Assembly (NCBI GenBank): GCA_016213205.1
Contig: JACRAZ010000017.1
Span: 1 to 64,000 of the forward strand
DNA: 64,000 bases
Source of the DNA: Burkholderiales bacterium
GTDB lineage: Bacteria > Pseudomonadota > Gammaproteobacteria > Burkholderiales > Burkholderiaceae_C
Direction: 5' to 3'
Each line of letters begins with the position of its first letter. The stretch's first letter is position 1. The notes below the pieces were generated by a model. That model searched no databases and was not told where the DNA came from. It saw only the letters and a program-made list of their open reading frames with translations. This document shows positions 52,469 through 62,089 of the stretch, in pieces. The position numbers were made by a program, and so were the translations under genes.

Positions 52469-55400
52469 CGGCGCCCTCGGCCCCGACCGCTCCCATGGCG
52501 CAGGCCATTGCCTATCGCGCCGACGGCAGAACCTGCAGCCGCGAGGACTTCTACGCACTGGCCTGCGACCCGGCGCGCAGCATCGTGGTCGAGGCCTGCG
52601 CGGGCGCGGGCAAGACCTGGATGCTGGTGTCGCGCATCCTGCGCGCACTGCTGGCCGGTGTGCAGCCACAGGAGATCCTTGCCATCACCTTCACCCGCAA
52701 GGCTGCGGGTGAGATGCGTGAGCGGCTGCGTGCCTGGCTCGCCGAATTCGCGCTGGCGACACCCGAGGTGCGCATCGAGGCCCTGCGCCAGCGCGGGGTG
52801 GATGAACGCCAGGCCGTTCGCCTCGAGCCGCAACTGGCGCGGCTGCACGCCGCCGTGCTGGCCGGCGGCCGCAGCGTGGACATCCACACCTTCCATGCCT
52901 GGTTCTCGCAACTGATGCGGGCGGCGCCCCATGAGCTGCTGGACCGGCTGGGCCTGCAGCCCGGTGTCGCCTTGGTGGAAGACATCGAGGAACTGCGGCC
53001 CGACCTGATGCGCCGCTTTCACGCCAGCGTGGCGGCCAGCGCCGAGGCGCTGGCCGACTACACCGCGCTGATCGAGCGCCATGGCCGAAGCCGCCTGTCG
53101 GACTGGCTGGCCGCTGCGTTGGACAAGCGCATCGAGCTGGAGCTGGCGGACGAGGCGGGCCGCGCGGCGCACGCGTTGCTGCCGGCCGATCCTTCGGGCC
53201 AGTCCCCGTTGATCCGGATGCACGCCGATGCCGGCCTGCAGGCGGCGCTGGACGCGGCGGCGCGGGCGCTCGGTGCACACAAGAACAAGCGGCCACGAGA
53301 GGCCGGGGCGGCACTGCGGCTGGCCTGCGAGGAGCCCGATCCGCAGCGTGCGTTCAACGCCGCGTGGCGCGCGTTGTTCACGCAGCAGGGCGAAGCTCAG
53401 AAGCTGGGCGACATTCCTGAACTCGAACTGGCCGTGGAGGCACTGGTTGCATTGCGTGACGCGCAGGACCAGCACCTGGCCTGGCTGGATCACGGGCGCA
53501 TGCTGCGCCTGACCCGGCTGCTGATGATGGCCTGGCGTGAACTCAAGCGCGCCCGGGCCTTGGCCGACATGCCGGACCTCGAACGCTGCGCCTTGGCGCT
53601 GCTGTCCGACCCGGTGTTGTCGGGATGGGTCCAGCAGCGGCTGGATGCCCGGGTGAAACAGGTCCTGATCGACGAGTTCCAGGACACCAGCCCATTGCAG
53701 TGGCACGCCTTGTCCGCCTGGCTGTCCTCCTATGCCGGCGCCGGTGGCGGCGCCAGCGGGCAGCGGCCGCCGGCCGTCTTCATCGTGGGGGACCCGAAGC
53801 AAAGCATCTATCGCTTTCGCCGCGCCGAACCCCGGGTGTTCGAGGCGGCGCGCGAGTTCGTGGTGCAAGGCCTCGAAGGCGTGGTGCTCGAGTGCGACCA
53901 CACGCGGCGCAACGCGCCCGGCGTGATGGCGGTGTTGAACCAGGTGTTCGAGGCCGCGGCCGCTGCCGGCGAATTCACCGGCTACCGGACCCACAGCACC
54001 GAGGTGGCGCAAGGGCCGGCACCCGCCGTGCGTTCACTGCCCGAGGCCCAGCGGCCGCCACGGCAGAAAGCGGGCGAGGTGGCGGCAGCGTGGCGCGACT
54101 CGCTGACGACACGCCGTGTCGAGCCCGAGCAACAGCTGCGCCGCGCAGAGGCGGCTCAGGTGGCCGCCGCGGTGTGCGAGCTGGTTGCCACTGGGCAGGC
54201 GCCCGGCAGCATCATGGTCCTGTCACGCAAGCGCGCCGCGCTCGGCTGGGCTGCCGAGGAACTGCGCCTTCGCCATGTGCCGTGCATCGCGGCGGAAGAC
54301 CTGCGCCTGGCCGAACTGCCCGAGGCCCGCGACCTGATTGCGCTGCTGGATGTGCTGGCCTCACCGGCACACGACCTGGCCCTGGCGCAGGCCTTGAAGT
54401 CGCCGCTGTTTGCGGCCAGCGACGATGAACTGCTGGCCTTGTCGCGCCGTGCGCGATCGCCCCGCCGGCCCTGGCTGCGGGCGCTGCTCGAATGGGACGA
54501 CGCGCCCGGCGCCCTGGTGCGGGCGCGCCGCCTCATCGGGGGGTGGCAGCGCTGGCTGAACCTGCTGCCGCCGCACGACCTGCTGGACCGCATCGTGCAC
54601 GAGGCCGATGCCCTGGCCCGCATGGTGGCCGCCGCGCCACCGGAGCGCAGGGGCCTGGCGCGCCAGGCCGTGCAGGCCTTGCTCGCGCAGGCGCTCGAGC
54701 TGGACGGCGGCCGCTACGCCACGCCCTACAACTTTGTGCGGGCGCTGCGTTTGCGCCCGGTTCGTGTCAGCATGCCTGGGGCCCCCGATGCGGTGCAGTT
54801 GTTGACCGTACATGGGGCCAAGGGCCTGGAAGCGGACACGGTGTTCCTGCTGGATTGCGACGCCGAGCCGCCGCGCGGCGGCCAGCCCACCGTGATGGTC
54901 GATTGGCCCTTGCACGACAGCGCGCCACGCTGCGTGGCCTTCGTGGCCAGCGAGGGCCGATGCCCACCCTCGCTGCGCGCGCTCGACGAGGCCGAGGCGG
55001 CGCTGCGCGCGCGCGAGGACCTGAACGTGCTGTACGTGGCCATGACCCGAGCGCGCCAACGGCTCGTGATCAGCCGCACGCCCGCCCGAAGCGCCAACCC
55101 ACGGGCCTGGTGGCCGCGGCTTGCACCCCTGGCGCAGCCCTGGGTACCGGAGCAGCGCCAGGGCGCGTCGGGCGGGCACGGCCAGGCACAGGTGCTGCAG
55201 ATGCCGCGAGGCGGGCGCTATGCCGGCGGCCCCGGGGGCCTGCCCACAGGGGGGGGCGCTGCCGCCGCGGCGGCGGATGAGGCCGCCGCACGCCTGGGGC
55301 AGGCGGTGCACAGGGTGCTGGAATGGGCGGCCCAGCCCGGCGCGGCGATGGCCGAGCTGTCGGCGTTGTCCACGGCGGCGGCACGGGAGTACGGCGTGGC

Positions 55401-55743
55401 ACCCGCACTGTGGCCGGCGGTGCAGCAGTCTGCGGCCGACATCCTTCAATCCCCGGCGCTGGCGGCCTTCTTCGATCCTGCGCGGCTGCGCTGGGCCGGC
55501 AACGAGGTGCCGGTGGCCCTGGACGGGCGCAGCCTGCGCATCGACCGCCTGGTGCAACTGGCCGCCGATGGCAGCTGGTGGGTGCTGGACTACAAACTCC
55601 ATGCAGCACCGCACACCTTGGCCGCCTACCGCGAGCAATTGGCGCGTTATCGTGAGGCGGTGGCCAGTCTCCAGCCCGGCGAGGCGGTCCATGCCGCCTT
55701 CATCACCGCTGGGGGGCGGCTGGTGCCCCTGGCCGCGGCCTGA
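52465..55743 (+). CDS. addA: AddA-like UvrD/RecB-family helicase-nuclease subunit
   Basis: The 1,092-residue protein has SF1A helicase motifs: Walker A VEACAGAGKTWMLVSRIL, motif Ia ITFTRKAAGEMRERL, motif II LIDEFQDTSPLQW, motif III VGDPKQSIYRFRRAEP, motif V VQLLTVHGAKGLEADTVFL and motif VI VLYVAMTRARQRL. The C-terminal nuclease has LRIDRLVQL and VLDYK. It is the motor and second nuclease of the AddAB complex with the upstream gene, which it overlaps by 4 nt. A poly-Ala linker lies before the nuclease. Confidence 0.9.
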   Translation: MTAPSAPTAPMAQAIAYRADGRTCSREDFYALACDPARSIVVEACAGAGKTWMLVSRILRALLAGVQPQEILAITFTRKAAGEMRERLRAWLAEFALATPEVRIEALRQRGVDERQAVRLEPQLARLHAAVLAGGRSVDIHTFHAWFSQLMRAAPHELLDRLGLQPGVALVEDIEELRPDLMRRFHASVAASAEALADYTALIERHGRSRLSDWLAAALDKRIELELADEAGRAAHALLPADPSGQSPLIRMHADAGLQAALDAAARALGAHKNKRPREAGAALRLACEEPDPQRAFNAAWRALFTQQGEAQKLGDIPELELAVEALVALRDAQDQHLAWLDHGRMLRLTRLLMMAWRELKRARALADMPDLERCALALLSDPVLSGWVQQRLDARVKQVLIDEFQDTSPLQWHALSAWLSSYAGAGGGASGQRPPAVFIVGDPKQSIYRFRRAEPRVFEAAREFVVQGLEGVVLECDHTRRNAPGVMAVLNQVFEAAAAAGEFTGYRTHSTEVAQGPAPAVRSLPEAQRPPRQKAGEVAAAWRDSLTTRRVEPEQQLRRAEAAQVAAAVCELVATGQAPGSIMVLSRKRAALGWAAEELRLRHVPCIAAEDLRLAELPEARDLIALLDVLASPAHDLALAQALKSPLFAASDDELLALSRRARSPRRPWLRALLEWDDAPGALVRARRLIGGWQRWLNLLPPHDLLDRIVHEADALARMVAAAPPERRGLARQAVQALLAQALELDGGRYATPYNFVRALRLRPVRVSMPGAPDAVQLLTVHGAKGLEADTVFLLDCDAEPPRGGQPTVMVDWPLHDSAPRCVAFVASEGRCPPSLRALDEAEAALRAREDLNVLYVAMTRARQRLVISRTPARSANPRAWWPRLAPLAQPWVPEQRQGASGGHGQAQVLQMPRGGRYAGGPGGLPTGGGAAAAAADEAAARLGQAVHRVLEWAAQPGAAMAELSALSTAAAREYGVAPALWPAVQQSAADILQSPALAAFFDPARLRWAGNEVPVALDGRSLRIDRLVQLAADGSWWVLDYKLHAAPHTLAAYREQLARYREAVASLQPGEAVHAAFITAGGRLVPLAAA

Positions 55744-55800
55744 TCTGGCGGCGCTTCACCCGTTTGTTCCGGCCATCGACCCTGGCGCGCCTTGGTTCCA

Positions 55801-57588
55801 ATGGCCTGCATCACCGTACCTGCGTCCATGGCCAACCCAACGTCATCGGTCACTCCTGCCGTCGCGCGACCCAATGCCGTGCGCAACTTCGGCCGCTTCC
55901 AGCTGCTGCAGTTGCTGGGCAAGAGCGCGCGCACCATGCTCTGGCTGGTGGCTGATCCACGCAATGACCAGGAGCTGGTGCTGGCCATGCCGCGGCAGCG
56001 GCCCGCCGACGCGAGCGCACTGGACCACTGGCGCGTGACTGCACGCAAGGCGAGCCGGGTCGACCACCCGTCGCTCGCGCACGTGGTCGAGGTGGGCGAG
56101 CATGAACAGTGGCCCTACATCACCTACGACCGCGGCAGCAGCGTCACGCTGGCCGAGCTGATGACGAGCAAGGGACTGCCCGCCCAGGAGTTCGTGCCGC
56201 GCGCGCTGCAGGCCCTGCAGGGGCTCGCGTTTGCGCACGAAGCCGGCGTTGCGCACCAGGACCTCCAGACGATGATGCTGTTGCTGCCCGACGGCGGCCC
56301 GTGTCGGGTGATGGGCCTGGGCGTTGCCGTGACGCCGAACGACGTCGACATGGGCGCGGGATCGCTTCATGCACACCGGCAGGCGGCCGAGCGCGATGTG
56401 CTTGCCTTCGGCCTGCTGATGCACCATGTGCTGGCTGGCGGGCCGGCGCTGGACCAGCCCGACATCTCCGCGGTCGTCGAGCGCCTGCCCCCGCTGGGCC
56501 GCGAGATGGTGCGGCTGCCGTGGGGCACCACCCACCAGATCCCGGAAGCCCTGCGCGCCATCGTCAACCGCGCCACCGATCGGCAGGAACGACAGCGCTA
56601 CCGGAATGCCCGCACGCTGCAGCGGGCGCTGGAAGGCTGGCTCGCCAGCGAAGGCGAACAAGGCGGCGGCCCGATGGCGCTGCTGCTGGACCGCATCCGC
56701 GCTGCGGGCGTGCTGCCCTCCGTGCCCGGGGGGGCCGCGCGTGCAGCCCGGCTGGCGCTGATGGAGCGTGAGCGCACCAACGAACTGGCCGAAATCGTGC
56801 TCCAGGACACGGCCCTGGCCTTCGAGCTCATCCGCATGGTGAACAGCGCCCAGGTGCGCAGCGCCATGGCCGCCGGCAGTGGGCCGGTGCTGACCATTCG
56901 CCGCACGATCGCGATGCTGGGCCTCGATGGCGTGCGGCGCGCGGCGCTGGCGCTGCGGCCGTGGCCGGGCCCGCTGAACGACAGCCAGGCCACCGACCTG
57001 GAGCGTGTCTTTGATCGGGTGCGGCGTGCCGCCCGCATCTCGCAATGGCTGCGACCGGCAGGCTATGACGCCGAGGTGGTGTACCTGCTGGTCATGCTGC
57101 AGAACCTCGGCCGGCTGGTCGTGCAGTACCACTTTCCGGACGAGGCAGCGCAGATCCGCCGCCTGATGCTGCCGGCGCCATCACCCAAGGCCGGTGAACC
57201 CGACGAGCCGGGCATGACAGAGGAGGGCGCGGCCTTCGCTGTGCTCGGCACGGACATCGAGTCCATCGGTGCCGCGGTGGCGCGGCAATGGGGCCTGGAT
57301 GATGCCGTGCTGCACATGGCGCGCCGCATGCCGCCGACCACGCCCGTGCGCTCGGCCGAGACCGACGATGAGGTGCTGCGCCTGACCGCCAGCTGTGCCA
57401 ACGAGGTGGTCGACGCCACGCTGCTGCCGGTCCACCAGCAAACCGGCGCCTTGCACCGGGTGGCGCAACGTTATGCACGGGTGCTCGGCGTCACGCCGCG
57501 CGACCTGCAACTGTCGGCTCAAGGCATCGCCCCGGGATCGGATGACGACGATGCTGCGCGTGCATCACAGCTGGGAGGCCTGACTTGA
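55801..57588 (+). CDS. Pseudokinase-HDOD protein
   Basis: The N-terminal 270 or so residues have a Ser/Thr kinase fold, but key residues are lost. The strand-3 Lys region reads LVLAMPRQ, the HRD motif is HQD (GVAHQDLQTMM), and the DFG position is GLG (VMGLGVAV). It is therefore probably a pseudokinase. A HDOD domain follows (LAEIVLQDTALAFELIRMVN, IRRTIAMLGLDGVRRAAL), a fold related to HD phosphohydrolases but used for signalling. The starts at 55801 and 55828 are both plausible and neither has a clear ribosome-binding site. The stop overlaps the next gene, which carries an intact kinase plus HDOD. The two probably work as a pair. Confidence 0.8.
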   Translation: MACITVPASMANPTSSVTPAVARPNAVRNFGRFQLLQLLGKSARTMLWLVADPRNDQELVLAMPRQRPADASALDHWRVTARKASRVDHPSLAHVVEVGEHEQWPYITYDRGSSVTLAELMTSKGLPAQEFVPRALQALQGLAFAHEAGVAHQDLQTMMLLLPDGGPCRVMGLGVAVTPNDVDMGAGSLHAHRQAAERDVLAFGLLMHHVLAGGPALDQPDISAVVERLPPLGREMVRLPWGTTHQIPEALRAIVNRATDRQERQRYRNARTLQRALEGWLASEGEQGGGPMALLLDRIRAAGVLPSVPGGAARAARLALMERERTNELAEIVLQDTALAFELIRMVNSAQVRSAMAAGSGPVLTIRRTIAMLGLDGVRRAALALRPWPGPLNDSQATDLERVFDRVRRAARISQWLRPAGYDAEVVYLLVMLQNLGRLVVQYHFPDEAAQIRRLMLPAPSPKAGEPDEPGMTEEGAAFAVLGTDIESIGAAVARQWGLDDAVLHMARRMPPTTPVRSAETDDEVLRLTASCANEVVDATLLPVHQQTGALHRVAQRYARVLGVTPRDLQLSAQGIAPGSDDDDAARASQLGGLT

Positions 57589-60023
57589 TCGTGACGCCTG
57601 CGACGCCGCGCCGGGGTGGGCGTGTCGGTCGCTTCAAGCTGGCCGAAGAACTCGGGCGCGGCGCCCAGGCCACGGTGTGGCTGGCCCATGACGAACGGCT
57701 CGAGCGTGACGTTGCGCTGAAGCTGCTCAATCCCGAGGCCGACACGCTGGCAGTGAGCCAGTGGCTGCACGAGGCCCGGGCCGTGAGCCGGTTGTCGCAC
57801 CCCCACATCGTGCCGGTGTTCGAGGCAGACGAGCAGGCCGGCCAGCCCTACCTGGTGTTCGAGCTCGTGCGCGGCAAGACCTTGGCCGAGCATCTCAAGC
57901 GCAAGGGGGCCATGCAGGCGCGCGACGCCGCCACCATGATGCAGGGGGTGCTGGACGCGCTGCGCGCCGCGCACGACCAGGGCATCGTGCACCGGGACCT
58001 GAAGCCCTCGAACATCCTGATCGATGCCGAGGGCCGCGCCCGGGTGATGGATTTCGGCATCGCCGCCCGTGTGGCCGACACCAGCGACAAGCGTGTCGTC
58101 GGCACGCCGGGCTACATGTCGCCCGAGGCCGCGCAAGGGCTGCCCCCCACGCCGGCCATGGACGTGTTTGCGGCCGGCATGATGCTGGCCGAGATGCTCA
58201 GCGGCACGCCGATGCTGCGCGAGCGCGACCCATACCGGGCGCTCGAGCGAGTGATCAACCAGGACATGCAGTTGCCCGAGGGCGTGGCCGTGGAGGACGG
58301 CTTGCGTGCCGTGGTGCAACGCGCACTGGCCCGCGATCCTGCGCTGCGCTACGAAAGCGCCGGCGCGATGCGCGACGCGCTGCAGGCATGGCTGCAGCCC
58401 CAGGCAAGCGATGCAGGCGCGGCGGGCGCGGCTTCGAACGGCACGCTCGACTTCCTGCTGCGGCGCATGCGCCACAAGAGCGACTTCCCCACGCTGTCGG
58501 ACTCGGTGGTGCGCATCCAGCGCATCGCCACGTCGGAGAAGGAAAGCCTCAACAGCCTGGCCGGCGAGATCCTGAAGGACGTGGCGCTGACCAACAAGCT
58601 GCTGCGCATGGTCAACACCGTGCACTACAGCAGCGCTGGCGCAGGCTCGATCAGCACCGTCTCGCGGGCGGTGGCGCTGGTGGGCTTTGCGGGCATCCGC
58701 AACATGGCGCTGTCGCTCGTGTTGCTCGAGCACATGAAGGACAAAGGCCACGCCCACCGGCTGCGCGAGGAGTTCCTGCGCTCGCTGATGGCCGGCCAGC
58801 TGGCCAGCGAACTCACCCATGCGGCGCGCGACAGCGAGGAGGCATTTCTCGGCGCGATGTTCCACAACCTGGGCCGCCTGCTCACCGAGTACTACTTTCC
58901 GGAAGAGGCGCTGAGCATCCGCGAGCAGCTGCGGCCGCCCAACGGTCGCGCGCAGGCGCTGCCGGTGTCGGCGGAGGCCGTGTCGGAGCGTGTGCTCGGC
59001 ATCGGTTTCGAACAACTGGGCATGGGGGTGGCCCGCAGCTGGGGCCTGCCCGACACCCTGCAGCGCTGCATGCGCCGGCCCGACACCGATCCGCCCGGCC
59101 GCACGCTGGAGCGCGGGCCGGAACGCCTGCGCTGGTTGTCCGCGGTTGCCAACGAGGTGGCCGATGCCGTGCTGCACACCGAGCCGGCGCACCTGGCGGC
59201 GCGGGTGACGGCGATTGCCGAGCGCTTTGGCAAGGCATTGGCCATCGGCAGCAACGAGTTGCATGCCGCTACCACCGCCGCCCGGCAGAAGCTAGCGCAG
59301 CTGGCCCCGGCCATGGGACTGCAACTGCCCAGCGGCAGTACCGCGCTGCGATTGCTGGGCTCGCCGGTGGCGGAGCCGACGCCGGACGCCGGCGATTCCT
59401 TGTCGCCCTATGAACTGCATGCCACGATGCCGCTGCCGCAGGAGCCTGCTGCAGCCGACACCGCCTGCGCACCGACGATGGTGCTGGCACCGGAGCCCGA
59501 GCGGGTGGCCGAGGTGCTGGCGGCCGGCATCCAGGACATCACCAACTCGATGGCGAGCGACGAGTTCAGGCTGAACGAAGTGCTGCGCATGATCCTGGAG
59601 ACCATGTACCGCGCGATGGGCTTCCAGCGCGTGGTGTTCTGTTTGCGCGACGCCAAGACGGGCGTGCTGCAAGGCCGGTTCGGCCTTGGCGCACAGGCTG
59701 ACGTCGTCGCGAAGGCGTTCCAGGTGGATGTGCGACGCACCAATGCACCGGACCTTTTCAGTGCGGTGTGCATCAAGGGTGCCGACACGCTGATCACCGA
59801 CGCACGGGCAAGCCACATCGCGCAACGTCTGCCCCCCTGGTACGGCAGGCAGGTGAACGCCGCGTCGTTCCTGCTGCTGCCCATGACCATGAAGAACGCT
59901 CCGTTCGCGCTGATCTATGGCGACAAGGCTGCACCCGGCGAGCTGGCGCTGGGCGAGCGCGAACTGGCCTTGCTGCGCACGCTGCGCAACCAGGCCGTGA
60001 TGGCCTTCCGACAGGCAGGCTGA
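57585..60023 (+). CDS. Ser/Thr protein kinase-HDOD-GAF-like signalling protein
   Basis: The 812-residue protein has an intact Hanks-type kinase: a Gly loop ELGRGAQATVWLA, Lys in DVALKLL, IVHRDLKPSNIL, VMDFGIAARV and GTPGYMSPEAA. A HDOD domain (about 300-500) follows, with DVALTNKLLRMVNTVHYSSA. After a linker rich in Ala and Pro comes a GAF-like domain (about 620-810, including RMILETMYRAMGFQRVVFCL). The TTG at 57585 is preferred because GGGAGG lies 6 nt upstream and it overlaps the previous stop as TTGA. A GTG at 57591 is an alternative. Substrates and the GAF ligand are unknown. Confidence 0.85.
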   Translation: MIVTPATPRRGGRVGRFKLAEELGRGAQATVWLAHDERLERDVALKLLNPEADTLAVSQWLHEARAVSRLSHPHIVPVFEADEQAGQPYLVFELVRGKTLAEHLKRKGAMQARDAATMMQGVLDALRAAHDQGIVHRDLKPSNILIDAEGRARVMDFGIAARVADTSDKRVVGTPGYMSPEAAQGLPPTPAMDVFAAGMMLAEMLSGTPMLRERDPYRALERVINQDMQLPEGVAVEDGLRAVVQRALARDPALRYESAGAMRDALQAWLQPQASDAGAAGAASNGTLDFLLRRMRHKSDFPTLSDSVVRIQRIATSEKESLNSLAGEILKDVALTNKLLRMVNTVHYSSAGAGSISTVSRAVALVGFAGIRNMALSLVLLEHMKDKGHAHRLREEFLRSLMAGQLASELTHAARDSEEAFLGAMFHNLGRLLTEYYFPEEALSIREQLRPPNGRAQALPVSAEAVSERVLGIGFEQLGMGVARSWGLPDTLQRCMRRPDTDPPGRTLERGPERLRWLSAVANEVADAVLHTEPAHLAARVTAIAERFGKALAIGSNELHAATTAARQKLAQLAPAMGLQLPSGSTALRLLGSPVAEPTPDAGDSLSPYELHATMPLPQEPAAADTACAPTMVLAPEPERVAEVLAAGIQDITNSMASDEFRLNEVLRMILETMYRAMGFQRVVFCLRDAKTGVLQGRFGLGAQADVVAKAFQVDVRRTNAPDLFSAVCIKGADTLITDARASHIAQRLPPWYGRQVNAASFLLLPMTMKNAPFALIYGDKAAPGELALGERELALLRTLRNQAVMAFRQAG

Positions 60024-60044
60024 AGGATCGGGCCCAGCAATGAA

Positions 60045-60068
60045 AACGGCCGCCCGAGGGCGGCCGTT
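60045..60068. terminator. Hairpin terminator between convergent genes
   Basis: A 10-bp stem (60045-60054 with 60059-60068) closes a CGAG loop between the kinase-HDOD gene and the opposing secreted-protein gene. On the minus strand it continues into TTTTC, so it suits that transcript best. Confidence 0.75.
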
Positions 60069-60088
60069 CGGTTCGATGCTGGCGCTGC

Positions 60089-60475
60089 TTACTTCTTCGC
60101 GGCTTCGCCGGCCGGCGCAGTGGCGCCTTCCTTGGCGGCCTTCTTCGTCTCGGCCTTCACTTCGGCGCGCGACTTGTCCGACTTGGCATCGGCAGCGGCC
60201 GGAGCGGCAGCTTCACCCGCCTTGGCGGTCTTGCCTTCCTTGGCGGCCTTCTTGGTGTCGGCCTTCACGTCGGCACGGGGCTTGTCCGACTTGGCATCGG
60301 CGGCCGCAGGTGCGCCGGCTTCGCCAGCCTTGGCGGTCTTGCCTTCCTTGGCGGCGGCCTTGGTTTCAGCCTTCACATCGGCGCGCGCGGGGGCCGAGGC
60401 GGATTGGGCATAGGCGCCTTGGGCCAGCATGGCCACGGCAGCGGCGATCAGCGAGAGAGCGGTCTTCATCTTCAT
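60089..60475 (-). CDS. Secreted Lys/Ala-rich repeat protein (128 aa)
   Basis: The protein starts with a clear signal peptide (MKMKTALSLIAAAVAML, with cleavage near AYAQS). Residues 31-128 are made of a 36-residue unit present twice in full (31-66, 67-102) and once partly (103-128). The unit opens RADVKAETK and contains AAKEGKTAKAGEA and DAKSDK. The mature part is highly charged and probably disordered or helical. Similar short periplasmic proteins occur in Burkholderiales without known function. The ATG at 60475 has AGGAG upstream. A second ATG lies at 60469. Confidence 0.75.
   Translation of the reverse strand: MKMKTALSLIAAAVAMLAQGAYAQSASAPARADVKAETKAAAKEGKTAKAGEAGAPAAADAKSDKPRADVKADTKKAAKEGKTAKAGEAAAPAAADAKSDKSRAEVKAETKKAAKEGATAPAGEAAKK
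60092..60385 (-). repeat. 108-bp tandem coding repeat
   Basis: Two full and one partial copies of a 108-bp unit code the 36-residue repeat of the secreted protein. Copies are near-identical at the DNA level over long runs, which suggests recent duplication or ongoing copy-number change. Confidence 0.75.
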
Positions 60476-60756
60476 CAGCAACTCCTGGTTGGATATGAGG
60501 GAACGGGCAGCACGCGAAGGAGCCAGAACGCTCGGACCAGCAACCCTCATCTGGTCGATACGCCTCTTCGCGGCAGCTGCGCAAAAAGGGAGCGAGGCCT
60601 CAATCAATCATCATAACGTTGCACCGCCGCCCGGGTTGACTTCGGGCATCAGGTCGGATGCGCCGTGTCGGGGCGTGGGCCAAAGCGTTGCGCCAATGCC
60701 TCACTTTGCACGGCATCAGGCTCAGGCACACCTGCACGCACCAGCAACGATGAATG

Positions 60757-60857
60757 GGTGACGAGCCTTGCCCTCGGCACTGGTCACAACGGTTAGGGCT
60801 GCTTCGTTCCCGACCTGACCCGGTTGGCCGCGCTTCCATGCGAGGAGGCCCGTCACC
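60757..60857 (-). ncRNA. ffs: Signal recognition particle RNA (4.5S, small type)
   Basis: Read on the minus strand, the 101-nt RNA has complementary ends (GGTGACG and CGTCACC). It carries the conserved apical SRP core GGTCAGGTCGGGAACGAAGC, with the GNAR-type tetraloop region and asymmetric internal loop. It binds Ffh for co-translational membrane targeting. It lies between the PurM-like gene and the secreted protein gene. Confidence 0.93.
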
Positions 60858-60899
60858 GCGGATTGTAGGCGAGTGCAGGCGCCCGGGCGGGCGATGGCC

Positions 60900-62027
60900 T
60901 CAGCGCAATTGGAGATCGTCGTCGCCGAAACGGATGCCCAGAGGTTCGATCAGCAACTGCTTCGGCCCGGCTTCCACAATGCCGGCCACCCTGGCACCAA
61001 TGCCCAGCGACTGCGCGATCTCGACCGTGCGCTGCGCATCCGCTGCCTCGACGAACAGCGCGAAGCCCGCGCCCATGTTCAGCGTGCTATAGGCCTCGCG
61101 ATCGTCCTGGTGGGCATGCTGCTGGATGAAGGCCAGCACCGGCGTCACGGGCGGCACGGTGTGAATGCGGTAGGTGAACGCGGCCGGGTGACGCAGCAGC
61201 TTGCGCCAGCCGTGGCCGGTGATGTTGGCGCAGTAGTGAGGAACGATGCCGGCGCGCCAGAGCGCTTCAGTCACCGGTGAATACAGCACCGTCGGGGCCA
61301 GCAGCGCCTCACCGTAGCTGAGCCCGGGTTGCACCGGGGTCAGCCACCCTTGCGGCAGCCGCTCCACCAGCTTGCGGGCCAGGCTCAGGCCGTTGGCATG
61401 GATGCCACTCGAGTCGAGCAGCACGATCGCGTCGCCCGGGGACAGTCGGTCGCCCACCGATAGCCGTTCCTTCGGGTTGATCAGCCCGGTGCAGGACGCC
61501 GCCAAATCGATGCGTCCCCCTTCGACAATGCCCGCCAGTGCAGGCGTCTCACCACCGCCCCAGGCCACACCGCAGACATCGCAGGCCCGCTTCCATCCCT
61601 CCACCAGGGCTTGCGCGCGCTGTGCGTCGCCAAACCAGTCCGACCCGCCTGCGGCCCAATAGGCCTGCACCACCAGCGGCGTGGCGCCCACGGTGATCAG
61701 GTCGTTGACGGCCATCGCGATGGTGTCCTGCGCGATCGAGGCATACCAGCTCCGGCCGGTGAGGGCCGCCATCTCGTCGGCGACGATGGCCTTGGAACCA
61801 AGGCATTCGACGATGGAGGCGATGTAGAACGGACCCACGTCGACCACATAGGCCGACTCGCCGCGCGAGGCCTTGACTTCGCTGAAGCCATGCGCGGCCA
61901 GGTGGCCCGAGGTGGCCGCCGCGGCGCGCTGGGCGCTCACCTTCAGCGGGTCGATCAGGTCGTAGTTGACACCGGCCTGCTCGTAGCTGAGGGTGGCGTT
62001 CTGCGTCTCTGCGGCAATGGGTTTCAT
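60900..62027 (-). CDS. AIR synthase (PurM)-related protein
   Basis: The 375-residue protein has the two-domain PurM fold: a start LSYEQAGVNYDLIDPLKVS, then MAVNDLITVGATPLVVQAYW, a Gly-rich GVAWGGGETPALAG and a C-terminal domain with ITGHGWRKLLR and STLNMGAGFALFV. The usual DGVGTK nucleotide-site motif is replaced by ECLGSK, so it is probably a diverged paralogue rather than the main PurM of purine synthesis. It could still be a cyclo-ligase, or act on a related formylglycinamidine-like substrate. It is divergent from dnaX with 62 nt between starts. Confidence 0.75.
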   Translation of the reverse strand: MKPIAAETQNATLSYEQAGVNYDLIDPLKVSAQRAAAATSGHLAAHGFSEVKASRGESAYVVDVGPFYIASIVECLGSKAIVADEMAALTGRSWYASIAQDTIAMAVNDLITVGATPLVVQAYWAAGGSDWFGDAQRAQALVEGWKRACDVCGVAWGGGETPALAGIVEGGRIDLAASCTGLINPKERLSVGDRLSPGDAIVLLDSSGIHANGLSLARKLVERLPQGWLTPVQPGLSYGEALLAPTVLYSPVTEALWRAGIVPHYCANITGHGWRKLLRHPAAFTYRIHTVPPVTPVLAFIQQHAHQDDREAYSTLNMGAGFALFVEAADAQRTVEIAQSLGIGARVAGIVEAGPKQLLIEPLGIRFGDDDLQLR

Positions 62028-62089
62028 GGCCCGGATTATCGGGCAGCCGCGAGACTGGTTGCGCCGGACCCGGCCCGTAGAATGAAGGC

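Noticed and set aside
60092..60385. CRISPR array
   Set aside because: The repeats are in-frame coding units with no spacers and no cas genes nearby.
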